From NCBI GenBank assembly GCA_017409825.1, contig JAFQRZ010000018.1, forward strand, positions 62,001-126,000: DNA of 64,000 nt. Reading direction: 5' to 3'. The notes below the pieces were generated by a model. It was not told the origin of the DNA. It did not search any database and saw only the letters and a program-made list of their open reading frames with translations. Below, piece after piece: positions 26,360 through 34,480 of the stretch; position 1 is the first letter of the stretch; every line of letters starts with the position of its first letter. This DNA is from Agathobacter sp. GTDB lineage: Bacteria > Bacillota > Clostridia > Lachnospirales > Lachnospiraceae. The position numbers were made by a program, and so were the translations under genes.

Positions 26360-27580
26360 ATGACAGATAAGTTGTTAAATTTCTATCAAATTTTAGATAG
26401 CACCTACCCTATTCTTTACTGGGAGTACAATGCACAGGGAGACATCTTGTCAACAAATGCGGAAGATAAAAGATTATTAGATATCCTGTTTTCTGCCAAT
26501 GATATCAAGACAGCAATGATTACCTATGGACAAGAACATGATATGCCACTCATTATCAGTTCCAAACTTGGCAACCTGTGGGTTGCTCTATTTGATAAAA
26601 GTGACACTGAGAATATCATCTATCATGTTATTGGCCCACTATACACCGACATGGTTACACTACAAAAGATATTAAAGCAGTTAGATGACTCTACCTCTCA
26701 ATCTATGATTTCTATTTCTCTAAAATGGAAAAAACGATTTTTGACTCTTGCTCAAAACTTTACCACCATACCATGGAATATTTTGACACAGTATATTATC
26801 ATGTTGCACTTTATCATTACAGAAGAAAGAATATCCGCCAGTGATTTTGCATATTTAACTGGTAAACCAGAAACACTTTCTACCACACTCGGCTCTAGTG
26901 ATATTGATTCAAACCTACCATGGCAGGCAGAGCAGGCTCTAATGAATAATATTCGAGAAGGAAATATGAATTATCAAATTGCGTTGGCAAATGCCGCCAA
27001 TGTCAGTTTCGGTGTCCACATTAGTATTGGTGACCCACTTCGTCAGGCAAAGGATTCAGGTATCGTTTTTAGTACTCTTTGTTCGCGAGCTGCCATAGAT
27101 GGTGGATTACCTGCACATACGGCATACACGGTACAAAACATGTATTCACAGAGTTTAGAATCTGCAAAAGACATTACTGAAATTGCAAGTATCAATCATC
27201 AAATGTACGTCGATTTTATTCAGCGTGTGCACAAAGTAAAAACACTTAGCAATGTAACTCCACCAATTCGAAGCTGTATGGAATACATTGACTTTCATAT
27301 TACAGAAAAAATAGAAATAGCCCAGCTAGCTGCTTCCATCGGATACTCTACCTATTACCTAAGTAGAAAATTTAAATCTGAGACTGGACATAGCATCAAT
27401 AACTATATCAAACAAAAAAAGATGCAATTAGCCAAACATTTACTAACTGCATCTTCGATGAGTGTACAAGACATCTCTGCACACTTAAATTATTGCTCCA
27501 ATAGTTATTTTTCCGATTTATTTCACAAAGAAACCGGACTTTCGCCTAACGACTATCGTGAACAGCATAAAAAATTATAA
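26360..27580 (+). CDS. AraC-family regulator (paralogue 1)
   Basis: 406 residues. Two helix-turn-helix motifs at the C-terminus: IAQLAASIGYSTYYLSRKFK and VQDISAHLNYCSNSYFSDLF, ending KETGLSPNDYRE. The N-terminal 280 residues form a sensor domain of unknown fold shared with the regulators at 37.8 and 61.8 kb and ending in the conserved SRAAIDGGLPAHTAYT segment. It diverges from garR, so it probably activates the garR-symporter-GH2 operon. Its stop overlaps the tail of lrgB on the other strand by six bases. Confidence 0.9.
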   Translation: MTDKLLNFYQILDSTYPILYWEYNAQGDILSTNAEDKRLLDILFSANDIKTAMITYGQEHDMPLIISSKLGNLWVALFDKSDTENIIYHVIGPLYTDMVTLQKILKQLDDSTSQSMISISLKWKKRFLTLAQNFTTIPWNILTQYIIMLHFIITEERISASDFAYLTGKPETLSTTLGSSDIDSNLPWQAEQALMNNIREGNMNYQIALANAANVSFGVHISIGDPLRQAKDSGIVFSTLCSRAAIDGGLPAHTAYTVQNMYSQSLESAKDITEIASINHQMYVDFIQRVHKVKTLSNVTPPIRSCMEYIDFHITEKIEIAQLAASIGYSTYYLSRKFKSETGHSINNYIKQKKMQLAKHLLTASSMSVQDISAHLNYCSNSYFSDLFHKETGLSPNDYREQHKKL

Positions 27581-28267
27581 AAAACTTGCAAACAAAGGGG
27601 CTAACACAACAGTCATAATTCCTGCCACCACAATGGAAAGACTACTCATAGCCCCTTCAATTCTCCCCATTTCCAATGCTCGTGCGGTTCCAAGTGCATG
27701 TGCACTCGTTCCAATAGCAATCCCCTTTGCGATTGGACTTTTAATCTTAAACACCTTACATACCCATTCCGCACACACATTTCCCAAAATTCCTGTGATT
27801 ACAATGCAAGCCACCGTTATGGTTCCATATCCACCTAATTCTTCACTCACACCTAACCCAATTGCTGTCGTAATAGATTTTGGCAACAAAGTTACATACT
27901 GTACATGTTCTATCCTAAGTAATAATCCTATAACAAAAATACTAAATAGACTTACAAATGTACCAATTGCAATTCCACCTATAATTGCCTTCCAGTTTGC
28001 TTTTAACAGCTGTACTTTCTCATATAAAGGAATCGCAAGACATACCGTTGCTGGTGTTAACAAATACCCTAACATTTTAGCACTTTCAAAATAAATCACA
28101 TACTCAATATCGAAAATCATTAGAAACACAATAACTAAAAGAATCCCTATCAAAAGAGGATTACAGAAAGCTTTCTTTGTTTTCTTCTGTATTCCTCTTC
28201 CTATTTCATATGCCATAAGACTAATGAACACTCCAAACATGACTGAGGATTGTACGAACTCATTCAT
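27575..28267 (-). CDS. lrgB: LrgB/CidB-family membrane protein, probable organic-acid carrier subunit
   Basis: 230 residues, about six to seven membrane helices. Signatures LTPATVCLAIPLYEKVQLLK, LLPKSITTAIGLGVSEELGG and IGTSAHALGTARALEMG are those of LrgB. The family was named for murein hydrolase control, but B. subtilis PftAB moves pyruvate and the plant fusion PLGG1 moves glycolate and glycerate. Here it is the last gene of an operon with glycerate kinase. Overlaps lrgA by eight bases. I infer a glycerate or glycolate carrier. Confidence 0.93.
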   Translation of the reverse strand: MNEFVQSSVMFGVFISLMAYEIGRGIQKKTKKAFCNPLLIGILLVIVFLMIFDIEYVIYFESAKMLGYLLTPATVCLAIPLYEKVQLLKANWKAIIGGIAIGTFVSLFSIFVIGLLLRIEHVQYVTLLPKSITTAIGLGVSEELGGYGTITVACIVITGILGNVCAEWVCKVFKIKSPIAKGIAIGTSAHALGTARALEMGRIEGAMSSLSIVVAGIMTVVLAPLFASFL

Positions 28268-28616
28268 CGTTTTCTTCCTCCTTTATCAGGCTATCTGTCA
28301 CTTTTCCTGCCACAATCATAACTAATAACGTAACTGGTCCTACTACTAGCATAATCGGTAGAAACATTGCCTTTAATTCCTCTGCCATATCAATCAATCC
28401 TACTGCTGCTGGAATAAAAAGGACAGGCATAATTTCCACCAAAAAATCCCCTGTTTCTTTTATATTTTCTATTTTTATAACATTTGTCATAAGAAATACA
28501 AACATAAGAATTAATCCATATATACTTGCTGGAATTGGAAATGGCATAAAGTATTTTATAACTTCTCCCATTAAAGTTACCGCTAAGATAATTGTCATTT
28601 GCTTTAAGTATTTCAT
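28260..28616 (-). CDS. lrgA: LrgA/CidA-family membrane protein
   Basis: 118 residues, four membrane helices: LGEVIKYFMPFPIPASIYGL and FLVEIMPVLFIPAAVGLID mark the family. It is the partner of LrgB, whose start lies inside its end. The pair is expected to make one transporter. Starts one base after the glycerate kinase stop, so it is clearly in the same message. Confidence 0.92.
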   Translation of the reverse strand: MKYLKQMTIILAVTLMGEVIKYFMPFPIPASIYGLILMFVFLMTNVIKIENIKETGDFLVEIMPVLFIPAAVGLIDMAEELKAMFLPIMLVVGPVTLLVMIVAGKVTDSLIKEEENDE

Positions 28617-28617
28617 A

Positions 28618-29856
28618 TTACTCTTCCTTACTAATCAGTCCAATTGCAACATCATTTACGTTTGTCCCCGTTGGTCCTGTAATAATCAAGCCATCCACAG
28701 CTTTCAAACCATGATATGCATCATGATTTGTCATAATTGCATCATAATCATACCCTGCTTTTTGCAAAGAACTATAGGTATCTCCATCCACATAACCACC
28801 TGCTGCATCTGTTGGCCCATCTGTTCCATCTGAGCCAACACTAATCAATGCCAGATTATCCATTCCACTAAGTGTAGCCGCAGCCGCAAGTGCAAATTCC
28901 TGATTACGTCCACCTAAACCATCTCCGCTCACATGAACAACGGTTTCGCCACCAGCTATATATGCAATGCCTTTTTCATCTTTATGTGCTTTTAATATAT
29001 CTGCTAAGAAAATCCCTGCATCCTTAGCCTCACACTCTAAACAATCTGTTAGAATAATTGCTTCATATCCCATGCGTTTACATTCTCTAGCAGCCGCCTC
29101 ACACAATTCTCTTACACTTCCGATTACACTGGTGTGAACATTTAATATTTCTTTTGGCGTCTCTTGCTGTAAAAGTTCTTTTGCTTTTTCACTAATCGAA
29201 AGATTGTATTTCTCTGCGATCTCCATTGCCTGCTGACAAGTAGATGCATCTGCTACTGTTGGTCCAGAAGCAATCATATCTAGTGGGTCTCCCACAATAT
29301 CCGATAGAATAATAGCTTCAACTTTTGCAGGAGCACACCACTGTGCGAAACGTCCCCCTTTTACCTTCGATAAACGTTTTCGAATCGTATTCATTTCTTT
29401 GATATCTGCTCCACTATGTAGAAGTTGTTTTGTAATATTCTGTAATTCTTCTCCAGAAACCAAAGGAGTTTCAAACAAGGCACTGCCTCCACCTGACAAA
29501 AGAAATAGTACCGTATCATCCTCATTCAAATCTGCAGTTGCTTCTAAAACAGCCTGTGTGCCTAAAAAACTATTTTCATCTGGAACAGGATGTCCTGCTT
29601 CATAACATGTTACATTTGGAATTTCTTCTAATACATGATTATACTTTGTGACAACCAGACCTTTATAAATTTCCTGTTCCATACATTCTACAGCAGACTT
29701 TGCCATTTGCCAGCCCGCTTTTCCCACAGATATCAAAAATATACGACCGCTAAATTTTTTATTTTTTAAAGCTCGTTTTATAGCAGAATCTGGACTCATT
29801 TCTGCAATCGCAGTCCTTGCAATTTGTTCTGCATCATTACGCAATTTTATATTCAT
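28618..29856 (-). CDS. Glycerate 2-kinase (GckA/TtuD, MOFRL family)
   Basis: 412 residues. N-terminal DUF4147 domain with FLISVGKAGWQMAKSA, GHPVPDENS and the nucleotide loop FLLSGGGSALFETP; C-terminal MOFRL domain with YIAGGETVVHVSGDGLGGRN and SVGSDGTDGPTDAAGG. Phosphorylates D-glycerate to 2-phosphoglycerate, which enters lower glycolysis. The start overlaps the end of the symporter gene (ATGA). Together with garR and lrgAB it points to glycerate metabolism. Confidence 0.93.
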   Translation of the reverse strand: MNIKLRNDAEQIARTAIAEMSPDSAIKRALKNKKFSGRIFLISVGKAGWQMAKSAVECMEQEIYKGLVVTKYNHVLEEIPNVTCYEAGHPVPDENSFLGTQAVLEATADLNEDDTVLFLLSGGGSALFETPLVSGEELQNITKQLLHSGADIKEMNTIRKRLSKVKGGRFAQWCAPAKVEAIILSDIVGDPLDMIASGPTVADASTCQQAMEIAEKYNLSISEKAKELLQQETPKEILNVHTSVIGSVRELCEAAARECKRMGYEAIILTDCLECEAKDAGIFLADILKAHKDEKGIAYIAGGETVVHVSGDGLGGRNQEFALAAAATLSGMDNLALISVGSDGTDGPTDAAGGYVDGDTYSSLQKAGYDYDAIMTNHDAYHGLKAVDGLIITGPTGTNVNDVAIGLISKEE

Positions 29857-31268
29857 AAATGAAACCTCTTTTCTTTAAAAAACTGTAACAGCACAATAAT
29901 AACAGGATATATCAAAGCTTGACATCCAATGGCACAGAAAACGAAAAAGCCTTGAACCATATCACTTTGCACTGGGATTGTACTCACAGATGATGGAGCA
30001 ATATAGCCCAACTGCGTTAATCCAAAATTAAGAATAAATAATCCAACTCCTGTGGAAAGAGTTATAATTACATTGTATATAGAGGATGAAAATCCATCAC
30101 AACGAACTCCACTCTGCTCTTCCACATCATCTAGTGCATCACCAAATAGAGCCGTTACCATGAAAGCGGACGGGATAAGTCCTGTTGATTTTATCATTTG
30201 ACCTATCAATACCATTTTTAGATTTTGTGGATTCAAAAGGCAAATCACAGTTCCAATTGTAGATAGGAAAAAGCCAAGTTGCATTGCTTTTTTTCGTCCC
30301 AACTTTACACAAATAGGACGAGCTAAAAACATCCCCATTCCCAATGGTCCATTTCCAACTGTATAATATAACATCTGGGTAATACCATCATTATAGTCGC
30401 CTAATACCCAATTACAATAATAAAAAGTAGCAGAATTTGACAAACAATTAACGACATGTATCAAAATAAGATAAATCATGAGAACCATCCAGCTTCTGCT
30501 CTTTAAACACAGTATTAGTTGTTCTCTCAAAGTTCTCTTTTCTGGAGCAAATGCAATTTTCTCTGAGTCTTCTCTAGACTCCTCCGTCACACGTTCTCTT
30601 GTATAATAATACTCCAATAAAATAAATGGAAATGCAATACAAGAAATCAATGTCATAACCATGACCCAGGCATTTTTATTTACTCCAATTGCAGGAATAA
30701 TAAGGGTCGGAAACAATACCGCCACAATACTGCCCGAAATCATGTGTTGGGAATTTGCAAGTACAGATAATTTACTTCGTTCTGCCACGTTCTTTGTTGA
30801 TAGCGGAACCATTAAAGTATGACTGGTATTGTATGCTGTATAAGCAACTGAATAGAACAGATTATAACTAATAAAAATCCACACTACCAAAAACCAATCA
30901 CTTCCAGATGGTACCACAAACAAAAGAATCATACTAAGCACTAAGAGTGGTGCAGAAAACAAAATCCATGGCCGTGCTTTCCCTTGACGAGAATAGAATC
31001 GGTCAATGATAACCCCCATAATCACAAATGTAAACGCATCCAATGCTTTTACCACGATAGGAAATAAACTTAAAAACCATCCGCCCCAGATATGTCCAAT
31101 ATTCATAACATCTGTGTAGTATACATTTAAATAATGATTCAGAATGCTATTTAACATCATGACACTAAACGGACCCAAAAGATAGCCATACAAGCGTTCT
31201 TTTTTCGTAATCTTATCACTTCTTATACGACTATCAAAAATTTTAGCATTTAAAAAATCTTTTTTCAT
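29853..31268 (-). CDS. GPH-family sugar:cation symporter
   Basis: 471 residues, twelve helices: YGYLLGPFSVMMLNSILNHY, NVYYTDVMNI, FYSRQGKARPWILFSAPLLV. Lacks the long charged tail of the paralogue at 23.5 kb and is closest in style to the one at 60.2 kb. Lies six bases after the GH3 gene and overlaps the glycerate kinase gene by four bases. Expected to import the glycoside that the neighbouring hydrolases cut. Confidence 0.9.
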   Translation of the reverse strand: MKKDFLNAKIFDSRIRSDKITKKERLYGYLLGPFSVMMLNSILNHYLNVYYTDVMNIGHIWGGWFLSLFPIVVKALDAFTFVIMGVIIDRFYSRQGKARPWILFSAPLLVLSMILLFVVPSGSDWFLVVWIFISYNLFYSVAYTAYNTSHTLMVPLSTKNVAERSKLSVLANSQHMISGSIVAVLFPTLIIPAIGVNKNAWVMVMTLISCIAFPFILLEYYYTRERVTEESREDSEKIAFAPEKRTLREQLILCLKSRSWMVLMIYLILIHVVNCLSNSATFYYCNWVLGDYNDGITQMLYYTVGNGPLGMGMFLARPICVKLGRKKAMQLGFFLSTIGTVICLLNPQNLKMVLIGQMIKSTGLIPSAFMVTALFGDALDDVEEQSGVRCDGFSSSIYNVIITLSTGVGLFILNFGLTQLGYIAPSSVSTIPVQSDMVQGFFVFCAIGCQALIYPVIIVLLQFFKEKRFHL

Positions 31269-31274
31269 AGTTTG

Positions 31275-33773
31275 CTATTTACTTTCTAAAACAGTATTCT
31301 GTCTAATCATACGAAGTATTCTTGATGCACAACGTTTTACGTCATCTCGATTTACAATACCTTCAGCAAGTGCTTTTTTCAATGCCTCTTTTTGGTCTGG
31401 ACGTCCTGGACAAATCAAATCACATTGTGCCTGCATTGCTTTTAACACATCTCCTGTTGCAGGAACCATACAGTCTTCTTTGCTGGCTTTCATAGAATCC
31501 CAGTCACTCATAACCATACCTTCAAATCCCCATTCGTTGCGAAGTACTTTAACTAGAAGGTCATAATTATTTGTACAATATACTCCATTTACTTTGTTAT
31601 AAGCTGCCATAACAGTCATAGGATTTGATTCTTTTATTGCAATCTCAAAACCTCTAAGGTATATTTCTCGAAGTGCACGTTCAGATACATTCGATGAAGA
31701 TCTGTTTCTTTCTAACTCACAGTTATTTGCAACAAAGTGCTTGATACTCATTCCTTTTCCTGGATGTTTTTGAACACCGCGAATAATAGCCGCAGCCATC
31801 TTTCCAGATACATAAGGATCTTCACTATAATATTCAAAAGTTCGTCCACAAAGTGGATTTCTATGAATATTAATTCCTGGTGCAAGCCAAATTGTTACAC
31901 CGTAGGCTTCCATTTCTGCGCCTACTGCATCTCCTACTCGTTCCAATAAACCTTTATCAAAAGTCTGTGCCAAAAGCTGCGAACAAGGCCATGCTGTAGC
32001 ATATTGATAATGTTCAATACCATCTTCTGGATTTGCCATACGAGACTTTAATCCCATACCCGCAATACCGAAAAGATAACGTTTATAGGCTTCCATTACT
32101 TCTGGTACACGAGAAGGTTTGAATGTACCATCTTCCATCTCAACAATTCTACAAGTAAGATTTAACCCTGCAGGACCATCCGATAAAATCACGTTTGGAA
32201 TTCCAAGTTCTTCATAATTATCTGGACTTGTTGTACCACTGGCGCCCATCGCCATAACCTGAAGATTTGGATTCGATGTTCCACCACCTAATACTAAATT
32301 TATAAGCTGTTCATCTGTCATCTGGTCTACATATGGATCTACATTTACATCCAACTTAGGATAGATATGCTCTATTGTCTTTACAGCATCATCCGCAATC
32401 GTAATTCTTTGCACCTTAGACAAATCTTCAAAAGGACGAACAGGCGCTTGAATTTCTTTTATTTCATGCTCTACTGGACATGCAGCAAAGCATTTTTCAA
32501 TAATCTGTTCACTCTTATTTTCAAGAACAGCTATCGGATTGGTATTATTTGATGCATTTCCTAAACGAATAATATATTCACCTTGACGTAACACAAAACT
32601 GTTCTTTGATTCATCATAGCAGCCAAGTCCCTTCATGTTTGTCTCTAATGTATACTCCTTGGTTTCACCTGCTTCAATCACCTCTGTCTTGGTAAAGTCA
32701 ATCAGTCTTTGGTATTCTGCACCAGTCTCACCAAATGGTACTGTCGCATATAACTGGATTGCTTCTTTACCTGCGACATCACCTGTATTTTTTACTTCTA
32801 CTGTAACTCTAAGTACATCACCTACTAATTCAACCTTTTTTTCTTTCAACTCAAATGATGTATAAGAAAGACCATATCCAAAATGGAAACGTGGTTCCAC
32901 ACCAAAAGAATCAAAATATCGGTAGCCCACATAGATACCTTCGTTATATTCCTGATTTAATGGGTCCTCTGCGAGGTATGAGTATGTAGAATTGCTAGGA
33001 ATATCCTCAAAACGATATGCCCATCCCGTAGCTAGTTTTCCGGAGAAATTAACTTTTCCAGACAACACATCTGCAAGAGCATTACCACCTTCTTCGCCAC
33101 CTTGCACATAATAAACAAGTGCACTTACATGAAGCGAATCTAAGAAGGACACATCCACTACACCACCTGCATTAACGACTACGATAAAATTTTCAAAAGC
33201 TTCACTTGCAATTTTCAGATTTTCGATTTCTACATCATCTAATCTGTAATCACCCTGAATGTCTTTTCTGTCATTTCCTTCACCAGCTTGTCTTGCAAGA
33301 ACATAAATTGCTGTATTACAATTATTTTCCTTTGCCGCTTTAATATCTTCCTCTGTAATTATAACTCCTGTTGGATGTGCAAAAGGTGGTATCATATGAA
33401 GAATTTTACTAAATTCTCTAACACCTTTTACCAATTCTTCCATTCTATTTCTATAATCTTCATAGGTATCTGCATAGAACTGATCAAAACGATCTAACCA
33501 ACGGTTGGATGTGATTTGAAAACCTGCGGCGTTCATGCCTTCTTCGATAGTTACGCTATATCGTTCACGTACTGCTCCCGATCCAGTTCCACCTTTTACG
33601 GTCATTCGAACCCCTGACCCAAATAAAGCAATTTCTTTATTTTTTAGTGGCAAAATTCCATCATTTTTTAATAAAACAAATCCATCTGCAGCAGCTTCTC
33701 TTGCTAGTGCTCTATTACGAAGTTCCATTTCGCTTGGTTCGCTGCATGTTGTTGCTAATACAATACTTTTCAT
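31275..33773 (-). CDS. Glycoside hydrolase family 3, domain-permuted
   Basis: 832 residues. Domains are in reverse order: the alpha/beta sandwich is first (AADGFVLLKNDGILPLKNKE, about 25-280), then a fibronectin III domain (300-420), then the TIM barrel (470-830) with NIHRNPLCGRTFEYYSEDP, KHFVANNCELERNR and the probable nucleophile aspartate in GMVMSDWDSM. Such permuted beta-glucosidases are known from Butyrivibrio and Ruminococcus. Cytoplasmic. Removes terminal beta-linked glucose or a similar sugar. Fourth gene side of a packed operon, next to the MBL hydrolase and the symporter. Confidence 0.9.
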   Translation of the reverse strand: MKSIVLATTCSEPSEMELRNRALAREAAADGFVLLKNDGILPLKNKEIALFGSGVRMTVKGGTGSGAVRERYSVTIEEGMNAAGFQITSNRWLDRFDQFYADTYEDYRNRMEELVKGVREFSKILHMIPPFAHPTGVIITEEDIKAAKENNCNTAIYVLARQAGEGNDRKDIQGDYRLDDVEIENLKIASEAFENFIVVVNAGGVVDVSFLDSLHVSALVYYVQGGEEGGNALADVLSGKVNFSGKLATGWAYRFEDIPSNSTYSYLAEDPLNQEYNEGIYVGYRYFDSFGVEPRFHFGYGLSYTSFELKEKKVELVGDVLRVTVEVKNTGDVAGKEAIQLYATVPFGETGAEYQRLIDFTKTEVIEAGETKEYTLETNMKGLGCYDESKNSFVLRQGEYIIRLGNASNNTNPIAVLENKSEQIIEKCFAACPVEHEIKEIQAPVRPFEDLSKVQRITIADDAVKTIEHIYPKLDVNVDPYVDQMTDEQLINLVLGGGTSNPNLQVMAMGASGTTSPDNYEELGIPNVILSDGPAGLNLTCRIVEMEDGTFKPSRVPEVMEAYKRYLFGIAGMGLKSRMANPEDGIEHYQYATAWPCSQLLAQTFDKGLLERVGDAVGAEMEAYGVTIWLAPGINIHRNPLCGRTFEYYSEDPYVSGKMAAAIIRGVQKHPGKGMSIKHFVANNCELERNRSSSNVSERALREIYLRGFEIAIKESNPMTVMAAYNKVNGVYCTNNYDLLVKVLRNEWGFEGMVMSDWDSMKASKEDCMVPATGDVLKAMQAQCDLICPGRPDQKEALKKALAEGIVNRDDVKRCASRILRMIRQNTVLESK

Positions 33774-33794
33774 TACTATCTTTTCCTTCCTATT

Positions 33795-34469
33795 CTATAC
33801 TGGAAATATACTCCCATTTGCAAATCTAACGTTAAAATGCACAGGCTCCTTGTGAGTATCATGTGTCATATCAAGCACCGTATCGTGTCCTGTATACACA
33901 TATCTTGCCTCTGTCTTTACACGTTCCATTGTCTTTTTGCTCAAAGTCTCATCTACAGACATCAATTTCATATCTTCCCACATTTCATATCTGTTTTTAA
34001 TTGCGTCAGAACATAAAATCGTATTTCCACATTGTAACCCAATAAGACCATAAGTGTGTCCTGGAAGTTCCATTACCTTTACGGAGTCTGATATATAATC
34101 ACCTTCTTTTACAAAATGAAGATGACCTCTTCCTTTGATATATTCGCGTGTCTGAATACAATGCCATTCGTCCGGCTGTTCACAAACGTTCTTCCATTCT
34201 ACTTCACTCATATGTATCTGCGCATTTTGAAAAAGTGGTAAATTTCCTACATGGTCAAAATGCATATGACTAATAACTACATCCGTAATATCTTCTGGAG
34301 TAACTCCTGCCTGCTTTAAACCCTCCTTTAACTGAAGTGCACATCCTCTCGCACCACAATCATAGAGTATTTTTTTATCACCTTCTGTAATCAACGCTAC
34401 GGTACTATACCCTACGATTCCAAATTCTGTCATAAAAGGTTTGCCTTCCAGAATCTGTTCTATTTTCAT
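33795..34469 (-). CDS. MBL-fold metallo-hydrolase, lactonase-like
   Basis: 224 residues. Zinc ligands in ISHMHFDHVGN (HxHxDH), later His in MELPGHTYG, Asp in ILCSDAIKN and the C-terminal His in VYTGHDT. The layout is that of the AHL-lactonase (AiiA/AttM) group. In a carbohydrate operon a sugar lactone or other lactone is a more natural substrate than a quorum signal. Ribosome binding site AGAGG; 11 bases after the GH151-like gene and 21 bases before GH3. Confidence 0.85.
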   Translation of the reverse strand: MKIEQILEGKPFMTEFGIVGYSTVALITEGDKKILYDCGARGCALQLKEGLKQAGVTPEDITDVVISHMHFDHVGNLPLFQNAQIHMSEVEWKNVCEQPDEWHCIQTREYIKGRGHLHFVKEGDYISDSVKVMELPGHTYGLIGLQCGNTILCSDAIKNRYEMWEDMKLMSVDETLSKKTMERVKTEARYVYTGHDTVLDMTHDTHKEPVHFNVRFANGSIFPV

Positions 34470-34480
34470 TTCTCTAACCT

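Noticed and set aside
27558-28094. 178-codon plus-strand frame opposite lrgB
   Set aside because: Antisense to a well-conserved membrane protein; composition (Pro, Ile, Asn) follows from the reverse of hydrophobic codons.
27575-28616. lrgAB as holin/antiholin-like murein hydrolase regulators
   Set aside because: The usual LytSR regulators are absent and the genes are in a glycerate kinase operon, so the transport reading fits better, although the older role cannot be excluded.
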